Shown here one piece after another: positions 38,080 through 45,372 of a stretch of DNA of 64,000 nucleotides. A model generated the notes under the pieces. That model did not search any database, was not told the DNA's origin, and saw nothing but the letters and a program-made list of their open reading frames with translations. The stretch covers positions 868,001 through 932,000 of the forward strand of contig CBDCMS010000003.1 in NCBI GenBank assembly GCA_965219005.1, read 5' to 3'. Position 1 is the first letter of the stretch. Every line of letters starts with the position of its first letter. The DNA comes from CAUZIZ01 sp965219005 (lineage in GTDB: Bacteria; Acidobacteriota; UBA6911; RPQK01; JAJDTT01). A program made the translations under genes and the position numbers.

Positions 38080-39674
38080 AACTGCATCGAGAACAGGTCT
38101 CCATCCTTGATCTCGAATTTCAACCTGACGCTTCGCCCAGCCAGACGCGTTAGATCCGGTCCACTCTTCCAGCTAACGATTCTCGCCAATTCATCGCCAA
38201 AGATAATGGGACAGTCCGTCAGACCGAACCCCTGGAGCGCGTTCCCAGCAGTGTCCTGCACCTCGACTCGAATGCTTCCAGCCGCCGAGGTGGAGTAGTT
38301 GAGTCCCAGTCTGGATCCGGCGAAGGTGAAGGGTCGCGTGGTGACCGTGCCACCTTCATAGTCAGCTTGCAAGGAAACAAAGCCATCCGTTCGCAAAGAG
38401 GCTCTCCGGATTCGTACGGTGGGTGTGCCGTAATTCTCGATGTGGTAGAGAGACATTTCTCCGTCGCCGCTTGGAACCAGTGACGGACCGACTTCGATTG
38501 CCCGTCCATGCCAATTCAAGCGGTCAAGACCGGGGCGGATGAAGGCCTCCCGAAAGCGACGAAAGTGAAGCCCATCCCGACTGAACATGAAGAGAATGTC
38601 TGAGAGTCCCCCGCAACCATAGATCTGGGTGGTGCCGGGTACCGTCACCTCCGAGCAGTCCGGCCAATTAGGTGGAGGATCCCAATAGAGCTCGGGCCAA
38701 TCGGGGTCGAAGACTCGATCCGGCAAGAATCGTTTTGAGAACATCAGGATGTGATCGGGACGCCGGAAGTAGGGGATGGCTGAGTTCTTATAGAGGTGGT
38801 TGGTCGGATCAACCTGGTACTGGATGTATTCGGGTTCGGACCAATTGATGAAATCTGGAGACGTGAAGCGACGGATGTCCCGTATCCTGGGTATCGTTAC
38901 TACCTTTCCCGAGGGCAGTCGCACCGTGATCTGATCGAGCTCTTTCTTGATCATTTCGGCGTCGGGTGGACGCGTTCCCCGGCGATACCAACCGCGGGCG
39001 TAGATTGCGTACTGCTGACGGGCATCATCCCAGAGGCAGAGGTTGTGTGAGTCCAGTGCGGCGTCGTCTGCCGGGGGACGAATCAAGTGCTTCTTCCGGA
39101 CCAGACGCCAGCGCAGGCCGTCGGCTGAGACCAGACCGTAGATGACCGGGCGATCGTTTGTGGCGTCCAGATCCTTGCCCGTCGCGATGCTCTTGTAGCG
39201 CTCTTCTGGCTTGGCGTCAGGATTTCCATCGATGAAGACGGAAAGCGTCGAGCAGGTGACTCCGGGCACGGGCCAGACGAGATTGTTCTTGGTGGATCCA
39301 CGGTATTCGATCAGTCCCAACTCGGGCTTGACCCAGTGGATTCCATCAGTGCTTTCTGCGTAGCCCCAGAGGTGTGGCCGCTCAGGGCCACCCCCTCGGT
39401 ACCACATCCGGTATCGATTGCCGTCCTTGAGGACACTGGGATCGTATAGGTATTTCCCTTCCCAGGGACGATCCAACTCGATCGCGATCTCCCTTGGCTG
39501 GGGACGATGCAGGACTCTCCTGGTAGCCTGCATCGATTCCACCAACCAGTCGTCGAGAAACAGCTGGAGGTCGGTGCCAACCTCTCGAATCTCCTGGGCT
39601 TGAGCCAGAAGAGTCGGAGACAGAGCCAAGACAAGGAAAACAATCAGGGTCGGAAAACCAGAGTGATCGCGCAT
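38073..39674 (-). CDS. Secreted GH32-like beta-propeller protein
   Basis: 533 residues from ATG 39674, which has GGGAGG just upstream (frame open to 39686). Signal peptide (LIVFLVLALSPTLLAQAQ), then LFLDDWLVESMQATRRVLHRP, KYLYDPSVLKDGNRYRMWYRG and YAESTDGIHWVKPELGL, the repeated W-D/DG propeller motifs of the five-bladed GH32/GH43-like family that is expanded in Planctomycetes and Acidobacteria. The C-terminal 120 residues form a separate beta-sandwich (TTRPFTFAGSRLGLNYST). It is an intact relative of the amber-interrupted 2072-3748 gene. Probably a glycan-binding or glycosidase protein; catalytic acidic residues cannot be assigned with certainty. Confidence 0.8.
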   Translation of the reverse strand: MRDHSGFPTLIVFLVLALSPTLLAQAQEIREVGTDLQLFLDDWLVESMQATRRVLHRPQPREIAIELDRPWEGKYLYDPSVLKDGNRYRMWYRGGGPERPHLWGYAESTDGIHWVKPELGLIEYRGSTKNNLVWPVPGVTCSTLSVFIDGNPDAKPEERYKSIATGKDLDATNDRPVIYGLVSADGLRWRLVRKKHLIRPPADDAALDSHNLCLWDDARQQYAIYARGWYRRGTRPPDAEMIKKELDQITVRLPSGKVVTIPRIRDIRRFTSPDFINWSEPEYIQYQVDPTNHLYKNSAIPYFRRPDHILMFSKRFLPDRVFDPDWPELYWDPPPNWPDCSEVTVPGTTQIYGCGGLSDILFMFSRDGLHFRRFREAFIRPGLDRLNWHGRAIEVGPSLVPSGDGEMSLYHIENYGTPTVRIRRASLRTDGFVSLQADYEGGTVTTRPFTFAGSRLGLNYSTSAAGSIRVEVQDTAGNALQGFGLTDCPIIFGDELARIVSWKSGPDLTRLAGRSVRLKFEIKDGDLFSMQFQ

Positions 39675-39857
39675 GTTGCCTCCCACTGGGTTTGAGGGTC
39701 ACGGACTCATTGACTGTAGGAGTTCCAGGGGATCCGGGTCAAGGTCTCCCACTAAAGCCAGTAAAGATACTTGCCGAAACAGTTGGGGAGAAACAAGCAG
39801 TTAAGGAGGGTCATCTCTAAACCTCTGCTCTTTGCCAGAGGCGTAGATGGGGAGCCT

Positions 39858-40208
39858 ATGGAAGACGATACCAGAGACCGTTGGAATGTCGATATTCCCT
39901 GCTGTTTTCAGCGCTATGATATGGAACGGCGCGGGCGAATGCTGAATCTATCGGAGGTAGGCGCCTTTGTGGAATCGAAGAATCCCTACCCGGTTGGATC
40001 CGTCGTAGGACTTTCCTTTCTCGCGACAGACGAAGAGCGGGACTTCGTCCTTGACGGTGACGTCATCCATACCGGAGAGTATCTGATTCGTGGGGAAAGC
40101 GTCAGCGGATTCGGGGTCGAGTTCGTCGGGACTCCCCTGAGTACGATCCTGCGCCTACGCCAGTTTCTGCGCGAATCTGTCATTCCGGCCGCTACACTTG
40201 CCAGGTGA
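39858..40208 (+). CDS. PilZ-domain protein (c-di-GMP binding type)
   Basis: 116 residues from ATG 39858 (frame open to 39771). PilZ features: an N-terminal TRDRWNVDIPCCF that aligns with the RxxxR arm, then RMLNLSEVGAFVES matching (D/N)xSxxG, and GFGVEFVGTP near the end. The arm reads R-D-R-W-N, so only part of the RxxxR c-di-GMP clamp is conserved, and nucleotide binding may be weak. Likely a small cytoplasmic effector of surface attachment or motility. Stand-alone gene with no obvious partner. Confidence 0.7.
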   Translation: MEDDTRDRWNVDIPCCFQRYDMERRGRMLNLSEVGAFVESKNPYPVGSVVGLSFLATDEERDFVLDGDVIHTGEYLIRGESVSGFGVEFVGTPLSTILRLRQFLRESVIPAATLAR

Positions 40209-40288
40209 TGTTGGTGAGCCGACGGACCCGATTAATCTCAGTGGGACGGCCCTTACGATCCAATCGTATGCGGCGTAGAGAGAACGGC

Positions 40289-40873
40289 CTACGGATCCAT
40301 CGGCATCCGAAGAATAGACACAAGCTCACTGCCCCCGAAGGCCGTTTTTCCCACCGTCATTCCCACCAACTGGAACCCTTCTTCTCCGGCCTGACTCAGT
40401 TCCTTCTGCATGGTTGACGTCTTTTTGGTGGCTAGCAGCCGGTATTTATAGCGCAGCAGTTTCCGCTTAAGGTCCTGTTCCAGGATGATGACGACTTCCT
40501 CGCCTCCGAAGGAGGTATTGAAAACGGTCTGACCGCGGTACTCGAAGCCCTCGTCTCCAGCCTCCTGCAGCTCTTTCTGCATGGTTGAGGTTTTTGAAGT
40601 GGCGAGGAGCTTGTATCGGTAACAGGCCTCACCCGAATCCTCCGGATCCTTCGCCATGATGAGCACGACTTCCGAGCCACCGAAAGACGTCTCGCCACCC
40701 ATGACATCGCTGTATCGAAATCCTCCCGCCGCCGCCTCATCCATTTCCCGCTGCATGGTCGAGGTCTTGTTGGTTGCCAGAAGCCGATAATCGGATCGGA
40801 GGCCGGCCCCGAAAGCACTACAGCCCAGCCCAATCGTCACGCCTGCCAGAACCAGAAAAATCCTTCTCGCCAC
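40289..40873 (-). CDS. Secreted protein with three DUF4177-like tandem repeats
   Basis: 194 residues: a signal segment (IFLVLAGVTIGLGCSAFG, possibly a lipoprotein) and three consecutive repeats of about 52-58 residues, each of the form YRLLATxKTSTMQ-E-L/M-x-A-x-x-GF followed by TSFGGxEVV and a hydrophobic strand. Starts of the repeats: YRLLATNKTSTMQ near 29, YKLLATSKTSTMQ near 87 and YRLLATKKTSTMQ near 145. They resemble the small DUF4177 fold, normally found singly. Function unknown; the repetition suggests binding of a repetitive ligand. A likely promoter region lies upstream at 40874-41003, where I see no further gene. Confidence 0.68.
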   Translation of the reverse strand: MARRIFLVLAGVTIGLGCSAFGAGLRSDYRLLATNKTSTMQREMDEAAAGGFRYSDVMGGETSFGGSEVVLIMAKDPEDSGEACYRYKLLATSKTSTMQKELQEAGDEGFEYRGQTVFNTSFGGEEVVIILEQDLKRKLLRYKYRLLATKKTSTMQKELSQAGEEGFQLVGMTVGKTAFGGSELVSILRMPMDP

Positions 40874-41003
40874 AATCCCTCCTCTCGAGCCTTTATCATT
40901 CTCGATTTCCTCAGGAAGACTCTCTATTCACTCTACGGATGCGCGCCAGGTAGAGTCAGTTCAATTTTGCAAGAATCTTCAAAAGTGCTAGTTTTGCCAC
41001 AGG

Positions 41004-41489
41004 TCAGCGGTTTCATGAGGATGTTTGCAGCTGTTTTCGCCGCCTGGAAGAGCTCGAGAGGTAGCGCGCCGCACTATCGGCCAGAACCATGCAATTCACT
41101 CCCTTAGCTCAGGAACAGCGGGAAACCTTCGAGCGCGACGGATTCCTGGTCGTCCCTGACGCCATCCCCTTGGAACTCGTGGACCGACTCCTGGCTGCGG
41201 TGGATCGGCTCTACCAGCAGGGTCTGATTCATGAGGGCTTGAACGATCAGCGGTTTCATGAGGATGTTTGCAGCTGTTTTCGCCGCCTGGAAGAGCTCGA
41301 GAGGTAGCGCGCCGCACTATCGGCCAGAACCATGCAATTCACTCCCTTAGCTCAGGAACAGCGGGAAACCTTCGAGCGCGACGGATTCCTGGTCGTCCCT
41401 GACGCCATCCCCTTGGAACTCGTGGACCGACTCCTGGCTGCGGTGGATCGGCTCTACCAGCAGGGTCTGATTCATGAGGGCTTGAACGA
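41004..41489 (+). repeat. Exact tandem duplication of a 243-bp unit (two copies)
   Basis: Units 41004-41246 and 41247-41489 appear identical. Each holds about 85 bases upstream of the PhyH start and the first 52-53 codons. The unit is 81 codons long. The boundary shows only a 1-2 base homology (TC). Identity implies a very recent event. Confidence 0.92.
41089..41307 (+). pseudogene. Duplicated 5' stub of the PhyH dioxygenase gene
   Basis: The first 53 codons are identical to those of the gene starting at 41332 (MQFTPLAQEQRETFERDGFL). After LND the frame crosses the duplication joint into the repeated upstream region (QRFHEDVCSCFRRLEELER) and stops. It lacks all iron and 2-oxoglutarate ligands. 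The upstream region of the functional gene is preserved in the second unit, so that gene keeps its own signals. Confidence 0.88.
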
Positions 41490-42219
41490 TCGCAACTTCT
41501 GGCAGCTGCGGAATTGCCTGAGCCGGGACGATGTCTTCCTGGAGCTGCTGGATTGGAGTAAGACCGTACCCCTGGTAGTCCAGCTGCTGAACCACAACGT
41601 TCAGCTCCTCACCTCGCACCTCATCGTCAGGCCCCCCAGTCCCGCGGGCACGCCTGGCGATTACAAGCAAGCGGGCTGGCACCGGGACGGGGGAACGGCT
41701 CCAAGCGACCTGGAAACAGCCCAGCCACGGATGTTCATCAAGGTCGGTTACTGGCTCACCGATCTTAGCGAGAAGGGGAGAGGGGGCATCCGTTTCGTTC
41801 GTGGCAGCAACCACTACCCCGGTCAGCTGTCTCCCCAGGAAGACGGTCGCGATCCGGACGATGCCATCGAGATCCAGGCCAAGCCGGGGAGCGCCGTACT
41901 CTTCGAGAACCGCACGCTGCACTCGGTCGGCCCCAATCTCTCCTCCATCGATCGCAAGAGCCTGTTCTTTGGCTACGGCTACCGCTGGCTGCGTCCCATG
42001 GACTACACCACGATGCCGGAGCGGCTCCTGGAAAGATGTGATCCCATCCGCCGCCAGCTATTGGGCGAGGCAACCTCACCCATGGGTTATCAGCTGCCCC
42101 AGGAACAGGATGTACCCTTGAGGGCCTGGCTGCAAGAACACACTGACCAGGACCTGGATCCCTCCAAGGAGCTGCCGGGGACATTCGCTTTCACCGGCGA
42201 CGGTCGCCCGCAGAGATAG
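41332..42219 (+). CDS. Phytanoyl-CoA dioxygenase (PhyH) family Fe(II)/2-oxoglutarate oxygenase
   Basis: 295 residues, the usual family length. The double-stranded beta-helix iron site is clear: WHRDGG gives His117 and Asp119, and NRTLHSVGPN gives the distal His197, with Arg in the following strand region for 2-oxoglutarate. An N-terminal FERDGFLVVPDAIPLELVD is typical. The family hydroxylates diverse lipids, amino-acid derivatives and natural products; PhyH genes are expanded in marine and sponge-associated bacteria. Substrate unknown. A direct duplicate of its 5' end lies upstream. The stop codon is TAG at 42217-42219. Confidence 0.9.
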   Translation: MQFTPLAQEQRETFERDGFLVVPDAIPLELVDRLLAAVDRLYQQGLIHEGLNDRNFWQLRNCLSRDDVFLELLDWSKTVPLVVQLLNHNVQLLTSHLIVRPPSPAGTPGDYKQAGWHRDGGTAPSDLETAQPRMFIKVGYWLTDLSEKGRGGIRFVRGSNHYPGQLSPQEDGRDPDDAIEIQAKPGSAVLFENRTLHSVGPNLSSIDRKSLFFGYGYRWLRPMDYTTMPERLLERCDPIRRQLLGEATSPMGYQLPQEQDVPLRAWLQEHTDQDLDPSKELPGTFAFTGDGRPQR

Positions 42220-42319
42220 AGTAGTCTCACTCACCTTCACCGATATTGTCCCCATTCGGGAAAGAAGCTTTACGTGGATCAGGGGGCCCATCACGTACGC
42301 CGAAGGTGTTATTGCGTGT

Positions 42320-42357
42320 AGCCCAGGGTTGCAATGCGAAGCGAGCTGCCCTGGGTT
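42320..42357. repeat. Palindromic repeat, family C, copy 1
   Basis: AGCCCAGGGTTGCAATGCGA followed by AGCGAGCTGCCCTGGGTT: outer CCCAGGG/CCCTGGG stem with inner GCAATGC and TCGC/GCGA elements. The same sequence in inverse orientation is at 43778-43815, so the pair brackets the IS481 element; the similarity continues outward over about 20 bases (GTTATTGCG-type flank). Confidence 0.75.
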
Positions 42358-42377
42358 AAGGCTGGTCAGGAAAGGTA

Positions 42378-43691
42378 TGTTCCGGGCACATAGGTAACAA
42401 TTTCTCCCAGGCACATAGGTTACAAGAGGAGTCATGTCATGGAAAGAGACCTGTGTGATGAACGAACGAATCAGATTGGTGAGCGAGTATTTGAAGGGGG
42501 AGGATGGAATCAGTGAGTTGTCGCGGGCCTATGGGGTGAGTCGGAAAACGGTCTACAAGTGGTTGTTGCGCTACGAAAAAGAAGGAGGGTCGGGGCTGGA
42601 GGATCGCTCCCGTGCGCCCCACAGCCACCCCAACGCGGTGGGAGAGAAGATCCAGAAGAAGCTTTTAGAATTGAAGGCCCGTAAGCCGTTGTGGGGCGCG
42701 CCTAAGTTAAGGGTCGAACTGGAGAAGGTGGTGGGGGTGTCTCGGTGCCCGGCCGAGAGCACGGTGAGCGAGATCTTGAGACGTCACGGCTTGAGTAGGG
42801 TGGCCAAACGACGACGGCAGGCGGTGCCGACGGAGCAGCCCTTTAGGGATTGTCAGGAGGCCAATGCGCTCTGGTGTGCGGACTTCAAGGGGTGGTTTCG
42901 GACCCCAGACGGCAGCAAGTGCACGCCCTTGACGATCAGTGATGCGCATAGTCGCTACTTGTTGTGTTGCCAGGGCTTGGGTGGAGCGACCGGCTTCCTC
43001 ACGGTCAAGCCCCTGTTTATGAAGACGTTCCAGAACTACGGATTGCCCGAGGCGATCCGCACGGACAATGGCCCCCCGTTTGCGACCAGGGCTCTGGGAG
43101 GACTCAGTGAGCTCGCCGTATGGTGGGTGCGCTTGGGGATTGAATTGCAACGGATCCAACCGGGTTGTCCGCAACAGAACGGACGGCATGAGCGGATGCA
43201 CCGGACTCTCAAGGAAGCGACGGCCAAGCCGCCACGAAGTAATCTAGGCCCCCAGCAGAAGGCCTTTGAAGCCTTTCTTTGGGAATACAACCAGGAGCGC
43301 CCCCATGAAGCGTTGGGCCAAAAGCCACCGGTGAGCTTTTACCAGCCGGCTCCTCGGGAGTATCCTTCGCGCTTGCCCGCGCAAAGAGGGTATCCCGATG
43401 AGTGGGAAAAGCGGAGGGTACGCAAACGCGGACAAATCAAGTGGAAGGGCAAAGACATCAGACTCACTGAGACCTTGCGGGGACAGCAGATTGGTTTAAA
43501 GCCTGTGGGAGAGGGTCAGTGGGCCGTCTACTTCGAGTACCTGGAACTCGGCCTGTTCGATGAACGGAAGGGGCGGGTCTTACCGGCCAAACGATTGGGA
43601 CGAAAACCCGCAAGACAATGAGAACCTCAGACTCCAAAAAGTGTAACCCATGTGCCCGGGAGAAAATGTTACCTATGTATCGGGAGTTACA
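42378..43691 (+). mobile_element. IS481-family insertion sequence
   Basis: About 1.3 kb. Both termini begin TGT and contain two similar blocks: left ACATAGGTAACA and CACATAGGTTACA, right (reverse strand) ACATAGGTAACA and CACATGGGTTACA, spaced by TTTCTCCC. These double blocks are probably transposase binding sites. No clear target duplication is seen. One intact transposase gene is inside. Confidence 0.82.
42434..43621 (+). CDS. IS481-family transposase
   Basis: 395 residues: helix-turn-helix domain (LVSEYLKGEDGISELSRAYG, VSRKTVYKWLLRYE) then an rve integrase core with CADFKG (first Asp), AIRTDNGPPFA (second Asp) and NGRHERMHRTLKE (Glu). The tail NQERPHEALGQKPP is typical of the family. Intact and probably active. 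A later ATG at 42458 (NERIRLVSEYL) could also be the start. Confidence 0.92.
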   Translation: MSWKETCVMNERIRLVSEYLKGEDGISELSRAYGVSRKTVYKWLLRYEKEGGSGLEDRSRAPHSHPNAVGEKIQKKLLELKARKPLWGAPKLRVELEKVVGVSRCPAESTVSEILRRHGLSRVAKRRRQAVPTEQPFRDCQEANALWCADFKGWFRTPDGSKCTPLTISDAHSRYLLCCQGLGGATGFLTVKPLFMKTFQNYGLPEAIRTDNGPPFATRALGGLSELAVWWVRLGIELQRIQPGCPQQNGRHERMHRTLKEATAKPPRSNLGPQQKAFEAFLWEYNQERPHEALGQKPPVSFYQPAPREYPSRLPAQRGYPDEWEKRRVRKRGQIKWKGKDIRLTETLRGQQIGLKPVGEGQWAVYFEYLELGLFDERKGRVLPAKRLGRKPARQ

Positions 43692-43777
43692 GAAAACGCC
43701 CTACCCCAACGGGGTTGTTGCCGACCGGACACGCAGAAGCAACAACGCTTACAGCGTAGAAAAAACAGGACGACATC

Positions 43778-43815
43778 AACCCAGGGTAGCTCGCTTCGCA
43801 TTGCAACCCTGGGCT
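43778..43815. repeat. Palindromic repeat, family C, copy 2 (inverted)
   Basis: AACCCAGGGTAGCTCGCTTC followed by GCATTGCAACCCTGGGCT, the reverse complement of copy 1 with one change (GTAG for GCAG), continuing outward through CTCGCAATAACGCC. Confidence 0.75.
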
Positions 43816-43928
43816 ACTCGCAATAACGCCGTTGGCGTAGTACCTGTCTCGAAGGATTTGTAGTGGCGTTCTAATTTCTGCTTGCAGGTCGGTCGTGCCC
43901 CCGGCTGCGCCGGATCGTACAGGAGGGA

Positions 43929-43954
43929 AACTTCGGCCAGGAGACCGAAGCCAC
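43929..43954. repeat. REP-like repeat, family A, half copy (copy 3)
   Basis: AACTTCGGCCAGGAGACCGA followed by AGCCACC matches one outer arm of family A. The partner arm is not recognisable within the adjoining 90 bases. Confidence 0.55.
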
Positions 43955-44022
43955 CTTTGACTTTTCAGGTTAGCATTGCTTGCGTAGCGCTTTCGCCGTC
44001 CCCAACTTGAGCAAAGACACAT

Positions 44023-45270
44023 ATGCAAGTCGGATACTGGGAACTGATCCTCCGTAACCGGAACTTTCGCTATCTCTGGCTAGGCCAGATCTTCAGCCTC
44101 CTGGGGGATTGGTTCAACCTGATTGCTTCGGCGTCACTGATCGCCTTCTTGACCGGGTCCGGCTTCGCCGTCGGGAGCCTTTTCGTAGTCCGGATGCTGG
44201 CGCCGTTCCTGGTAAGTCCGATCGCCGGAGTCGTCGCCGACCGCTACAGTCGTAAGCACATCCTTATCCTGACGGACATCGGCCGGGCGATAGCGGTTTT
44301 CGGGTTCCTTCTCGTCCGGAATCCAGAACATATCTGGCTCTTCTACACGCTGACTGCGATCCAGGTGGGTATCAGCGGCTTCTTTGTCCCGGCACGCACC
44401 GCGATTCTGCCCGAGATCGTTTCCCCAAGCGGACTGGGGGCCGCGAACGCTCTGGGGGCCGCCACCTGGTCGGTCATGCTCGCTCTGGGGGCGGCGATCG
44501 GCGGTTTCGTTTCTGGTACCTGGGGCATCTATCCCGCCTTTGTTATCGATGGACTGAGCTTTCTGGTCTCAGCCGTGTTCATTTTGCAGGTCCGGCCTGG
44601 CGCTGCTGCCGTTGAAAAGTCCGGCAAGGCAGCTGGTGCAGCCATGAATCAATACATTGATGGGCTGCGCTACCTCAAACGACATCCCGACATCTTCACC
44701 ATCGCCCTCCACAAAGCGGCCGTGGCGCTCTTCATCACCGGTTTTCAAGTTGTCCAGGTAGCGATCGCACGAGAAGTCTTTGTGATGGGTGTCGGAGGAG
44801 GGGTCAGTCTAGGCATCCTGTTTGCGACTACAGGAGTCGGCAGCGGAATCGGACCCATCGTCGCCCGATACTTCACAGGCGACCGGGACAGGCCACTACG
44901 CCTCGGAATCTTCTGGGGATACCTCACGGCCGCACTGGGCCTCGCCATAGGGGCGAGCCTATCCAGCTTCGGAGTGGTTCTCTGTGGAACCTTCCTCCGC
45001 GGCTTCGGGGGAAGCATCGTCTGGGTCTTCTCGACCCAGCTTCTACTGCAGTCGGTTCCCAACCAGGTTCAAGGCCGAATCTTCGCCACCGAATTCGCCG
45101 TCTTCGCCTTAATGGGCGCGATCGGATCGGCCGCCGTGGGAGCCGCGCTGGACGCCTCCCTTGGACTGTCCGAGGTGACCTGGTGGATGGCGGGATTGAC
45201 AGTCCTGCCGGCGGTTCTGTGGGGACTGTCAGTCTGGCAAAGAAGAAACCGCGCCGCTTCAAGCTCGTGA
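44023..45270 (+). CDS. MFS transporter (MFS_3/exporter type)
   Basis: 415 residues with about twelve helices. N-terminal FRYLWLGQIFSLLGDWFNLIA and the loop 2-3 motif GVVADRYSRKHILILTD (G-x-x-x-D-R-x-x-R/K) are typical of the MFS_3 branch that includes the enterobactin exporter EntS. A second half begins near LHKAAVALFITGFQVVQVAI. It likely exports a small metabolite or drug. No adjacent biosynthetic genes, so substrate is open. It starts a plus-strand unit and is followed by the cytochrome pseudogene 100 bases later. Confidence 0.85.
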   Translation: MQVGYWELILRNRNFRYLWLGQIFSLLGDWFNLIASASLIAFLTGSGFAVGSLFVVRMLAPFLVSPIAGVVADRYSRKHILILTDIGRAIAVFGFLLVRNPEHIWLFYTLTAIQVGISGFFVPARTAILPEIVSPSGLGAANALGAATWSVMLALGAAIGGFVSGTWGIYPAFVIDGLSFLVSAVFILQVRPGAAAVEKSGKAAGAAMNQYIDGLRYLKRHPDIFTIALHKAAVALFITGFQVVQVAIAREVFVMGVGGGVSLGILFATTGVGSGIGPIVARYFTGDRDRPLRLGIFWGYLTAALGLAIGASLSSFGVVLCGTFLRGFGGSIVWVFSTQLLLQSVPNQVQGRIFATEFAVFALMGAIGSAAVGAALDASLGLSEVTWWMAGLTVLPAVLWGLSVWQRRNRAASSS

Positions 45271-45372
45271 GCCCCGGCCCAGGTCTGACAACAGAGCTCA
45301 GATAGGTGCAATACGCTCATGGTCGCGGAGGGTGCTCCCGGCTATAATCGACCAGAACAAGGCGAATCAGAG

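Larger units (their letters stand above)
43692..44022. other. Intergenic repeat island
   Basis: No gene is supported. The segment holds a series of short hairpins, palindromic repeat C copy 2, a family B repeat near 43899-43920 and half of a family A repeat, directly behind the IS481 end and before the MFS gene. Confidence 0.7.
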
